A stretch of 6,425 nucleotides of DNA from Microcaldota archaeon (GTDB taxonomy: Archaea > Micrarchaeota > Micrarchaeia > Micrarchaeales > CABMGC01). Shown one piece after another: positions 1 through 5,412 of this stretch. Location of the stretch: the NCBI GenBank assembly GCA_021850955.1, contig JAJZKH010000043.1, forward strand, positions 1-6,425. The letters are read 5' to 3'. The stretch's first letter is position 1, and each line of letters starts with the position of its first letter. The notes beneath the pieces are model-generated. The model did not search any database, was not told the DNA's origin, and worked only from the letters and a program-made list of their open reading frames with translations. The position numbers were made by a program, and so were the translations under genes.

Positions 1-72
1 TGGGTTGGAATTATTGAGAGTCTGGCTATTCTGCCTCTATATATCGCACTTCAAATGCCGCAATCAGCGTAA
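1..72 (+). CDS. 3' end of a hypothetical gene, probable membrane-protein C-terminus (partial)
   Basis: Frame 1 is open from the left edge to a TAA at 70-72 and gives 23 residues, beginning WVGIIESLAILPLYIALQ and ending in MPQSA. The core (ESLAILPLYIAL) is hydrophobic enough to be the end of a last membrane helix with a short polar tail, as in flippases or polytopic transferases of glycan loci. G+C here is 31 of 72 bases, higher than the 5' part of the gene that follows, which supports coding. Frame 2 is also open, to about 142, but it translates into a Cys/Trp/Asn-rich string that looks non-coding. The product cannot be named from 23 residues, and the call is tentative. Confidence 0.35.
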   Translation, partial: WVGIIESLAILPLYIALQMPQSA

Positions 73-213
73 TATAAATATTAAGCCAAAGCATGCAATA
101 ATTATAAGCCTTTTCTGCAGCAATAAAATTGAAAATACTTGAATTTATGAATGATTATATTTTATTGTATACAACTGATAGTTAGACAGAATAAGATTAT
201 ATACGTGGGGAAC
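73..213 (+). promoter_or_regulatory. AT-rich upstream region of the FkbM gene, with two candidate TATA boxes
   Basis: This 141-base stretch holds no convincing gene. Two TATA-like elements are visible. AATAAAATT at 122-130 is centred 25 bases before the ATG at 151 and would suit a leaderless start there. TATATTTTA near 156-164 would place transcription start near 185-190 and give the ATG at 214 a leader of about 25 bases. GTGGGG at 205-210 lies just before the ATG at 214, but it is a weak and tightly spaced ribosome-binding site. Which box is used decides the true start of the methyltransferase, and I cannot settle it by eye. Confidence 0.3.
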
Positions 214-1158
214 ATGAATAGATTTATTAAACAAAGTAAAGGCTTTTTAGGGAAACAATTAAACAAAGTAAATATGATTTTACAAGTTATAAGACTTGGT
301 CGACATAGATTTGCAAACTTATTAAATCTGAGAAAAAAAGATGGAAAGTTAATTTGTAGAAATGATTTTATATTTAAATTCAATAAAAAAAATGCAAAGC
401 AAATAAAAGACTTATTTTATTTTTCTCTATTAGATGGTGTTTTGTTTTCTAATAGGAAGGGTTATTGGAATTATAAAAATAACATTATAACAACACCACA
501 AGGAATAAAATTTGATATTAAATCCTTCGATGAATTGATTTTTGCTGAGACGTTTTTGTATGATATACATTTTTCTGATTTCGATCTTAAAAACAAAGTA
601 GTAGTACAGGCTGGCGGATTTACAGGGGATACAGCATTATATTATGCAGATAGGGGGGCGAAGGTATATTCGTTTGAACCAGATCGCAATTCTTATGACC
701 TCGCTCTTTTGAATTTAAAGTTAAATCCAAAACTTAGCAAGAAGATAATCTTCAAGAATCTAATTATAGATAAAGATGGAGTTATAGACTTCCCTATAGT
801 TGAAAGTGGCAGCGGAGGATCCTCGATATACGATAAGGATAAGAATAAAATGGCAAAAATAAGGAGCGTAAGCATAGAGACAATCATAAAAGAATTTAGA
901 ATAAAAAACCCATACCTTTTAGATTTAGATATTAAGGGCAGCGAATTTAACGTAGTAAATGAGAAGATATTGTCGAAGTTTAAAATAATTAGGATAGAAT
1001 ATTCTACTAAAATCGGGGATAAAAATTTAGGTAATAGAGATTATATAATCAAAAAATTAAAGCAACTTGGTTTTAAAAATATTCGAATATATAAGCACAA
1101 TTATGGAAGTTATGATCTAATTAATCATGGGACTATAGAAGCAAAAAGTAGGCGCTAA
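214..1158 (+). CDS. FkbM-family SAM-dependent methyltransferase
   Basis: This is probably an O-methyltransferase acting on a sugar hydroxyl of the glycan built by this locus; the substrate is inferred from context only. Residues are numbered from the alternative upstream ATG at 151 (335 residues). The Methyltransf_21/FkbM domain covers about 115-325. The glycine-rich SAM motif is VVQAGGFTGDTALYYA (151-166), the second-strand acidic residue is in FEPD (E176), and the late motif is LDLDIKGSE (257-265). Two positions are unusual: the aspartate normally ending strand 1 is Gln153, and the common D-x-E/Q-G reads D-I-K-G with Lys262. Residues 22-114 form a Lys/Asn-rich lead-in. I prefer the ATG at 214 (Met22, 314 residues), because residues 1-21 (MIIFYCIQLIVRQNKIIYVG and on) look like translated AT-rich spacer, but 151 has a better-placed TATA box. 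The TAA stop overlaps the rmlA stop on the other strand. Confidence 0.85.
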   Translation: MNRFIKQSKGFLGKQLNKVNMILQVIRLGRHRFANLLNLRKKDGKLICRNDFIFKFNKKNAKQIKDLFYFSLLDGVLFSNRKGYWNYKNNIITTPQGIKFDIKSFDELIFAETFLYDIHFSDFDLKNKVVVQAGGFTGDTALYYADRGAKVYSFEPDRNSYDLALLNLKLNPKLSKKIIFKNLIIDKDGVIDFPIVESGSGGSSIYDKDKNKMAKIRSVSIETIIKEFRIKNPYLLDLDIKGSEFNVVNEKILSKFKIIRIEYSTKIGDKNLGNRDYIIKKLKQLGFKNIRIYKHNYGSYDLINHGTIEAKSRR

Positions 1159-1188
1159 GTTATTTCTTTTTTTGAAATAAATAACGCC
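1151..1188. terminator. Interlocked convergent 3' ends with oligo-T tracts and an inverted repeat
   Basis: The FkbM gene (TAA, 1156-1158) and rmlA (TAG, 1157-1155 on the minus strand) share the four bases CTAA. A T7 tract at 1167-1173 starts 9 bases after the FkbM stop, inside the last codons of rmlA. On the minus strand a T5 tract (1147 to 1143) starts 8 bases after the rmlA stop, inside the FkbM gene. Archaeal RNA polymerase terminates at oligo-T, so each tract is a plausible terminator for the incoming gene. The T7 is also the loop of a perfect 7-bp inverted repeat, TTATTTC (1160-1166) with GAAATAA (1174-1180), flanked by GGCG (1151-1154) and CGCC (1185-1188). Termination itself is inferred. 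Confidence 0.5.
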
Positions 1189-1883
1189 GCTTTTAGCAAA
1201 GATTTGAATGTCCCTGCATCGGACCAAAAACCATTCAAAAAAATTGCTTTTAATTTATCGCGCTTTAGATACCAATTATTAACATCAGTTATCTCTAGTT
1301 CGCCTCTTTGACTAGGTTTGAGTGTTTTGATAAAATCAAAAACATCATTTTGATAAATATATAAGCCGGTGACTGCAAACTTTGAAGGTGATTCTTTTGG
1401 CTTTTCTAAAATCTCAATTATATTTTTGTTCTTATCTAATTTTGCCACGCCGAACCTCTCTGGATCTTCAACTTCTTTGAGGTAAATATAAGCATTGTTG
1501 TCTAAAAATACATTCGAAGGCACTTCTACCTTTTCAAATATATTATCTCCCAATATCACAGCAACTTTCTCGTCTTTTCTTACAAATTCTTCTGCTTGTA
1601 ATAGCGCGTGGGCTATACCTTTAGGTCCATCCTGTACTTTGTAAGTAAGTTTTACGCCGAATTCCGATCCGCTTCCGAGAAAGCGTATGAAATCGGCAAT
1701 ATGTTCTCCACCACTGACTATGCAAACGTCGCTTATTCCTAAACTTTTTAGGGTTTCCAATGGGTAAAGTATCATTGGTTTGTTATATACAGGTAAAAGA
1801 TGCTTATTTGTTACTTTTGTAAGTGGATAGAGCCTAGAACCAGTACCTCCGGCAAGTACTACTCCTTTTAATTTCCCGCTCAT
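1155..1883 (-). CDS. rmlA: Glucose-1-phosphate thymidylyltransferase, short form
   Basis: Cytosolic first step of dTDP-L-rhamnose synthesis: dTTP plus glucose-1-phosphate gives dTDP-glucose and pyrophosphate. The nucleotidyltransferase fold fills the whole 242 residues. The nucleotide-binding signature GGTGSRLYPLT (12-22) is followed by K27 and LLPVYNKPM (29-37). LGDNIF (111-116) carries metal ligand D113. EKP (160-162), GLY (173-175) and RGELEITD (193-200) are sugar-site motifs, and WSDAGT (220-225) carries the second metal ligand D222. Classic bacterial RmlA has about 290 residues; the missing C-terminal part there contributes to the tetramer and allosteric region, so feedback control by dTDP-rhamnose may differ. 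It is the last gene of the minus-strand rmlDBA operon. Its ATG overlaps the rmlB TGA (ATGA, 1883-1880), indicating translational coupling, and AAGGT upstream may act as a ribosome-binding site. A UTP-using homologue is possible, but rmlBCD beside it favours dTTP. Confidence 0.94.
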   Translation of the reverse strand: MSGKLKGVVLAGGTGSRLYPLTKVTNKHLLPVYNKPMILYPLETLKSLGISDVCIVSGGEHIADFIRFLGSGSEFGVKLTYKVQDGPKGIAHALLQAEEFVRKDEKVAVILGDNIFEKVEVPSNVFLDNNAYIYLKEVEDPERFGVAKLDKNKNIIEILEKPKESPSKFAVTGLYIYQNDVFDFIKTLKPSQRGELEITDVNNWYLKRDKLKAIFLNGFWSDAGTFKSLLKAALFISKKEIT

Positions 1884-2845
1884 GTAACAACCTTTTTTTT
1901 ATAATAATCCAGATTTTTAACATAATGTTTTATTGTTAACTTTAGACCGTCTTCAAACTTTACCTTGGGTTTCCAATTTAGTTCATTTTTTATTTTTCTT
2001 GCATCTATTGCATATCTTACATCGTGACCCGGTCTATCGTTTACAAAATTGATAAGGTTTTCACTTTTGCCTAACTCTTTCAATATACTTTTTACGACAT
2101 CAATATTGCATCTTTCGCTATCTGCAGATATTAGATACGTTTCTCCATATTTGCCCTTTTTTAATATTCTTTCTATTGCAGAACAATGATCTTCCACATA
2201 TACCCAGTCCCTAACCTGGAAGCCATTACCGTAGATCGGTATAGAAATTTGCATTTCTGCGTTTATTATAGCCTTAGGTATTAGCTTTTCTGGATGTTGG
2301 TTTGGACCATAATTGTTGCTGCAGTTTGATATAGTTACAGGTAAATTATATGTATTGAAATATGCGTTAACTAAATGATCTGCAGCTGCTTTTGTTGCTG
2401 AATATGGATTTCTTGGATTGTATTTGCTATTTTCGTTAAATTTTAGCTTAGAATTAAGAGGTAGCGAACCATACACTTCATCAGTAGAAACCTGGTGAAA
2501 TCTAACTTCATACTTTCTAACTGCCTCAAGCAAATTGTGCACACCGATAATGTTAGATCTAACAAAATTTGAAGAATCACGTATAGAATTATCTACATGA
2601 GATTCTGCCGCAAAATTTATTATTGCGTCAACATTTTTTGAAATCTTGAATACAGTTTCATAATCTGCAATATCACCTTTAACAAAATTATAATCGTATT
2701 TTTCTATACTAACAAGGTTATGTTGGTCAGCTGCATAGGTTACTTTATCTAAGTTTATTATAACCTCTTTTGGATGTTTTTTAAACCAGTATCTTATGAA
2801 GTTTGAGCCTATAAAACCCAATCCGCCAGTAACAAGCAATCTCAT
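1880..2845 (-). CDS. rmlB: dTDP-glucose 4,6-dehydratase
   Basis: NAD+-dependent extended short-chain dehydrogenase that converts dTDP-glucose to dTDP-4-keto-6-deoxyglucose, the second step of the rhamnose pathway. The 321 residues carry all hallmarks: the Rossmann motif TGGLGFIGS (6-14), the acidic residue D33 in NLDKVTYA binding the NAD ribose, GDI (57-59), AAESHVD (79-85), the catalytic STDEVYG (120-126; T121, D122, E123), the YSATK catalytic Tyr/Lys pair (Y148, K152), NNYGPNQHPEKLIP (177-190) and RPGHDVRYAID (271-281) for substrate binding. The length is slightly below the roughly 330-360 of bacterial enzymes, as is common for archaeal ones. It is the middle gene of the minus-strand operon. 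Its ATG overlaps the rmlD TGA (2845-2842) with AGGGG five bases upstream, a likely ribosome-binding site, and its own TGA overlaps the start of rmlA. An A8 run just before its stop forms a possible slippery site. Confidence 0.96.
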   Translation of the reverse strand: MRLLVTGGLGFIGSNFIRYWFKKHPKEVIINLDKVTYAADQHNLVSIEKYDYNFVKGDIADYETVFKISKNVDAIINFAAESHVDNSIRDSSNFVRSNIIGVHNLLEAVRKYEVRFHQVSTDEVYGSLPLNSKLKFNENSKYNPRNPYSATKAAADHLVNAYFNTYNLPVTISNCSNNYGPNQHPEKLIPKAIINAEMQISIPIYGNGFQVRDWVYVEDHCSAIERILKKGKYGETYLISADSERCNIDVVKSILKELGKSENLINFVNDRPGHDVRYAIDARKIKNELNWKPKVKFEDGLKLTIKHYVKNLDYYKKKVVT

Positions 2846-3738
2846 TTATTCCCCTTTTGAAGTTGATTTTTAAATATTTCAATTGCCTCTTCTAACTTTA
2901 GGGCACTTATTCCAGTTGCTTTCTCTGCTTTTGATACTTTAAGTGCAACTTTCTGCGGCCTTTTTGCAGGTTGATTAAGCTCAGCTGTTGTTATTGGCTC
3001 TATAAGCTTCTCATTCAAGCCAAATTCTTTTGCAAGCATCTTGCTAAATTCGAATCTACTTATATTATCTCTTCCAGAGACATTGAACATGCCAGAACGG
3101 TCTTTTTCATATAAAGAAAGCAGCATTTCTGCAAGATTATCTATTAGCGTTGGGTTACTATACTGATCGATTACTACCTTTATTTTATTGTTTAGTTTTA
3201 ACTGCTGTATTACCCAGCCGGGAAAAGGGAGCTTCCCGAATGAGTCACTAATTCCGAATAAAACCGCAGTTCTTACTATTATATAATCCATATCGAGCGT
3301 TTCTATAACCCTTTCTGCAATAAGTTTAGTCTTGCCGTAATAGTTTATTGGATGAGGTTTGTCTTTTTCAGAATAAGTGGTTGTTTTGTAGCCATCATAT
3401 ACATAATCTGTAGAAATAAATAAGTACTTGCACCCGTTGATTTTACATAACTCAGCGACATTTTTTGTACCCTCTACATTTATTTTCCAGGCATCTTCAG
3501 GATGTAACTCACAATAATCGACATTACTTAAAGCATGAGTATCTATAACTACATCAGGCCTTACATCTCCCAAAAGCTTCGAAACGTTATTCTTTTCAGT
3601 AACATCTAACTTAAACGCATTGCTTATTTTTGGCTTATGTGCCGAATAGGTACCATAAGCTTCATATTTATCTCCAGCAAGATGTAGGATTTTATTACCT
3701 AATAGCCCGCTTGCACCTATAACTAGCAGTTTTTCCAT
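2842..3738 (-). CDS. rmlD: dTDP-4-dehydrorhamnose reductase
   Basis: NAD(P)H-dependent reductase for the last step, dTDP-4-keto-L-rhamnose to dTDP-L-rhamnose. The 298-residue RmlD-type short-chain dehydrogenase shows the nucleotide motif GASGLLG (8-14), LDVTE (44-48), THALSNVDYCE (67-77), STDYVYDG (109-116; T110, D111), the catalytic Y134-x3-K138 in YYGKTK, VRTAVLFG (155-162), DQYSNPT (191-197), and a C-terminal RPQKVALKVSKAEKATGI segment (260-277) typical of the family's substrate lobe. It is the first gene of the minus-strand rmlDBA operon. Its ATG has no Shine-Dalgarno sequence and lies about 27 bases from the centre of a palindromic TATA box, so its mRNA is probably leaderless. RmlD relatives include methionine adenosyltransferase beta-like proteins, but the complete rml set around it makes the reductase role secure. 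Confidence 0.93.
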   Translation of the reverse strand: MEKLLVIGASGLLGNKILHLAGDKYEAYGTYSAHKPKISNAFKLDVTEKNNVSKLLGDVRPDVVIDTHALSNVDYCELHPEDAWKINVEGTKNVAELCKINGCKYLFISTDYVYDGYKTTTYSEKDKPHPINYYGKTKLIAERVIETLDMDYIIVRTAVLFGISDSFGKLPFPGWVIQQLKLNNKIKVVIDQYSNPTLIDNLAEMLLSLYEKDRSGMFNVSGRDNISRFEFSKMLAKEFGLNEKLIEPITTAELNQPAKRPQKVALKVSKAEKATGISALKLEEAIEIFKNQLQKGNK

Positions 3739-3791
3739 AATCTAAAATTAAATGATTAGATATTTAAATATTTATAACATTAAATTGTATT
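3739..3791. promoter_or_regulatory. Divergent rmlD/rmlC promoter with a single palindromic TATA box
   Basis: The 53-base gap between two divergent start codons is almost pure A/T. At its centre is the perfect 12-bp palindrome ATATTTAAATAT (3760-3771). Its midpoint is 26.5 bases from the A of the rmlC ATG and 27.5 bases from the A of the rmlD ATG, the usual archaeal TATA-to-start distance, so both mRNAs could begin at the start codon itself. Neither gene has a Shine-Dalgarno sequence. The two arms are also similar to each other when each is read outward (CATTAAATTGTATT-ATG toward rmlC, CATTTAATTTTAGATT-ATG toward rmlD). No bacterial -35/-10 pair is evident. One shared box is my reading; two overlapping boxes, such as ATTTATA at 3769-3775, are possible. 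Confidence 0.65.
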
Positions 3792-4328
3792 ATGCCATTT
3801 GAATTCAAAAGATTAGAAATTCCAGATGTTATTTTAATAACTTCAAAAGTATTCTATGACGAGCGTGGCTTTTTCATGGAAACTTACCAAAAGGAAGAGT
3901 TTGCAAAGGCAGGGATAATTGGTGAATTTGTACAACAAAACCATTCTAAGTCGGTTAGAGGCGTACTTAGGGGCCTTCATTATCAAAAAGAGCCATATTC
4001 ACAGGCTAAGCTCGTTAGATGCGTAAAGGGCGAGATATTTGATGTAGCTGTTGATATAAGAAAAGATTCTAATACGTTCGGTAAGTTCGTATCTGCAATG
4101 CTTTCAGAAGAAAACAAAGATATGCTTTATGTCCCGAGGGGTTTTGCGCACGGGTTTGAAGTTCTTAGTGATGAAGCAGAGGTTATGTATGGCGTCGATA
4201 ATGTATACTCAAAAGAGAGTGAATCTGGTGTATTGTGGAATGATAATAAAATTAATATAAACTGGCCAGTTAGAAAACCACTACTATCAGAAAAAGATAG
4301 TAAATTACCTGGGTTATCCAGTAATTAA
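3792..4328 (+). CDS. rmlC: dTDP-4-dehydrorhamnose 3,5-epimerase
   Basis: Cofactor-free cupin enzyme that inverts C3 and C5 of dTDP-4-keto-6-deoxyglucose to give the L-rhamno intermediate used by RmlD. The 178 residues match the family's usual length of about 180. Visible active-site elements are GVLRGLHYQ (57-65; R60 and general base H63), QAKLVRC (71-77; K73), FDVAVDIR (83-90), the cupin segment PRGFAHGF (115-122; H120), VMYGVDNVY (131-139) with the candidate catalytic tyrosine, GVLWND (146-151), and LSEKDSKLPGL (165-175), whose D169 would pair with H63. Nothing essential is missing. The ATG is the only sensible start. It lacks a Shine-Dalgarno sequence and lies 26.5 bases from the palindromic TATA box shared with rmlD. 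It is transcribed away from the other three rml genes and toward the glycosyltransferases. Confidence 0.96.
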   Translation: MPFEFKRLEIPDVILITSKVFYDERGFFMETYQKEEFAKAGIIGEFVQQNHSKSVRGVLRGLHYQKEPYSQAKLVRCVKGEIFDVAVDIRKDSNTFGKFVSAMLSEENKDMLYVPRGFAHGFEVLSDEAEVMYGVDNVYSKESESGVLWNDNKININWPVRKPLLSEKDSKLPGLSSN

Positions 4329-4343
4329 TTATTTATTACAGAA

Positions 4344-4354
4344 TTTTAGTTTTT
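4344..4354 (+). terminator. Oligo-T tract after rmlC
   Basis: TTTTAGTTTTT begins 16 bases after the rmlC stop and just before a new TATA-like box. Archaeal polymerase can stop at such tracts without a hairpin, so it may end or attenuate the rmlC transcript. In so AT-rich a spacer this could be chance. Confidence 0.35.
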
Positions 4355-4358
4355 CTGA

Positions 4359-4367
4359 TTTAAAATA
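4359..4367 (+). promoter_or_regulatory. TATA-like box for the WbbL-like glycosyltransferase
   Basis: TTTAAAATA is centred about 24 bases before the ATG at 4387 but only 9 before the ATG at 4372. By the archaeal TATA-to-start distance this supports a leaderless transcript starting at 4387 and argues against 4372 as the start codon. The neighbouring rmlC and second glycosyltransferase genes have similar spacings. Confidence 0.5.
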
Positions 4368-4386
4368 AGTTATGTGCGTGTTGGAT

Positions 4387-5373
4387 ATGCATAATAAGCA
4401 TGTTGTTATAATTGTTTCTAATTATAATGGTGTCAAAGCTGAGTATAAAGGAAAACCAATACTCTTTTATTCGTTATCAAGTTTAAGAAAGACCAGTTAT
4501 AAAGATTATATTGTAATTTTAGCAGATGATAAATCAACAGATAATAGCATAGAATACGTAAAAAAAAATTTTGCTGAAGTTGATATAGTAGTAAATAAAT
4601 TTAATGGGGGATTTTCAAAAAATAACAATAATGCCATAAGATACGCGATAAAAAAGTATAATCCTGAATATATATTGCTTTTGAATAATGACATAATAAT
4701 AGACCAAAAGAGCTGGCTTTTGAAATTAATCAAAACATTAGCAGCAAATAAAAAGGCAGGTTTGGAAGGTTGTAAATTAGTTTATCCGAATGGCAGAATT
4801 CAACATGCAGGATTATCAATAAGCAATAATGTCCCTTTATTACCTCCTTATAACAAACTTGCAGGCGTTATGGATAATAAAAGGTATAATAGAGTTGGTT
4901 ATATATCTGGGGTAACAGGAGCAGCCATATTAATAAGTAAAGATGTTATAGATAGTATAGGTCTTTTGGATGAGAATTTTTATATGGGCCATGAAGATAT
5001 AGATTATTGTCTTAGAGCAATAAAAGCAGGTTTTAAAATAATATACAATGGTAAAGTAAAATTAACACATCTTGAGGGTTTTACTTCTACAAACTCCCCA
5101 AGTCCGAATGTTAGATTAAGAATGTTCTATTACTTCATAAAGAATTTTGTTTATTTTAGAGCTAAATACAAGGATAAATATAGTATAAAGACATACTTAA
5201 TAAGTCAGTTATTATTATTTGGTTATATCTTTTTTGATTATTCGAATTCAGTCACTAATAACCACAACAGCAAACGAATTAAGTTTAGAAAAGACTATAG
5301 GTATTTTATATATTTTATAAAAGGATACTTATCAGGGGTCAAAACCTACAAGGCATTGGATACACATTTTTAA
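4387..5373 (+). CDS. Family-2 glycosyltransferase, WbbL-like, putative rhamnosyltransferase
   Basis: Transfers a nucleotide-activated sugar, plausibly dTDP-L-rhamnose given the adjacent rml genes, to a growing glycan on the cytoplasmic face of the membrane; donor and acceptor are inferred. Counting from the start used here (328 residues), the GT-A domain spans about 4-235. Visible motifs are VIIVSNYNG (7-15), VILADDKSTDNS (43-54), NKFNGGFSKNNNNAI (70-84), the metal-binding DXD equivalent LLLNNDI (97-103), GAAILIS (178-184), the acceptor/base motif GHEDIDYCLRA (201-211) and LTHLEG (226-231). This set is typical of the COG1216/WbbL group, which includes many rhamnosyltransferases. The C-terminal 90 residues are rich in aromatic and basic residues, with one hydrophobic stretch (about 268-285) that may associate with the membrane. 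An in-frame ATG at 4372 would add MCVLD; I prefer 4387 because of the TATA spacing and because the family usually starts right before the first strand. Confidence 0.9.
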   Translation: MHNKHVVIIVSNYNGVKAEYKGKPILFYSLSSLRKTSYKDYIVILADDKSTDNSIEYVKKNFAEVDIVVNKFNGGFSKNNNNAIRYAIKKYNPEYILLLNNDIIIDQKSWLLKLIKTLAANKKAGLEGCKLVYPNGRIQHAGLSISNNVPLLPPYNKLAGVMDNKRYNRVGYISGVTGAAILISKDVIDSIGLLDENFYMGHEDIDYCLRAIKAGFKIIYNGKVKLTHLEGFTSTNSPSPNVRLRMFYYFIKNFVYFRAKYKDKYSIKTYLISQLLLFGYIFFDYSNSVTNNHNSKRIKFRKDYRYFIYFIKGYLSGVKTYKALDTHF

Positions 5374-5385
5374 AAGTTTAAGGGA

Positions 5386-5397
5386 TTAAATATAAAA
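5386..5397 (+). promoter_or_regulatory. TATA-like box and weak ribosome-binding site before the last glycosyltransferase
   Basis: TTAAATATAAAA lies in the 39-base gap and is centred 22 bases before the ATG at 5413, slightly short for a leaderless start but similar to the other genes here. AGGCGA at 5401-5406, six bases before the ATG, resembles the archaeal ribosome-binding sequence AGGTGA with one mismatch. The gene could therefore be expressed from its own promoter, by read-through from the gene before it, or both. Confidence 0.4.
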
Positions 5398-5412
5398 ATT
5401 AGGCGAATACTT

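Noticed and set aside
2..142. Frame-2 open stretch at the left edge as an alternative coding end
   Set aside because: Its translation is rich in Cys, Trp, His and Asn and continues through the AT-rich spacer; frame 1 gives a more protein-like tail.
151..213. 21-residue N-terminal extension of the FkbM protein starting at 151
   Set aside because: The residues resemble translated AT-rich spacer and precede a normal-looking start at 214. Not fully excluded, because a TATA-like sequence lies 25 bases before 151.
162..383. Minus-strand open frame of 73 codons antisense to the FkbM gene
   Set aside because: It lies inside the FkbM region, has a Phe/Leu/Asn-rich composition typical of the reverse strand of an AT-rich gene, and has no recognisable domain or promoter.
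693..887. Minus-strand open frame of 64 codons with a hydrophobic translation
   Set aside because: It is fully antisense to the conserved methyltransferase domain; its hydrophobicity is what the complement of Lys/Asp/Glu-rich codons gives.
3773..3778. TATAAC read as a bacterial -10 box for rmlC
   Set aside because: No -35-like element lies 16-18 bases upstream and the start codon has no Shine-Dalgarno sequence; the archaeal TATA reading explains both divergent starts.
4372..4386. ATG at 4372 as the start of the WbbL-like glycosyltransferase
   Set aside because: The TATA-like box is only 9 bases away and the added five residues are not typical for the family; 4387 fits better, though this is not proven.
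4506..4733. Minus-strand open frame of 75 codons that could look like a small membrane protein
   Set aside because: It is antisense to the conserved GT-A core, including the DXD region, which explains its composition; it has no start signal.
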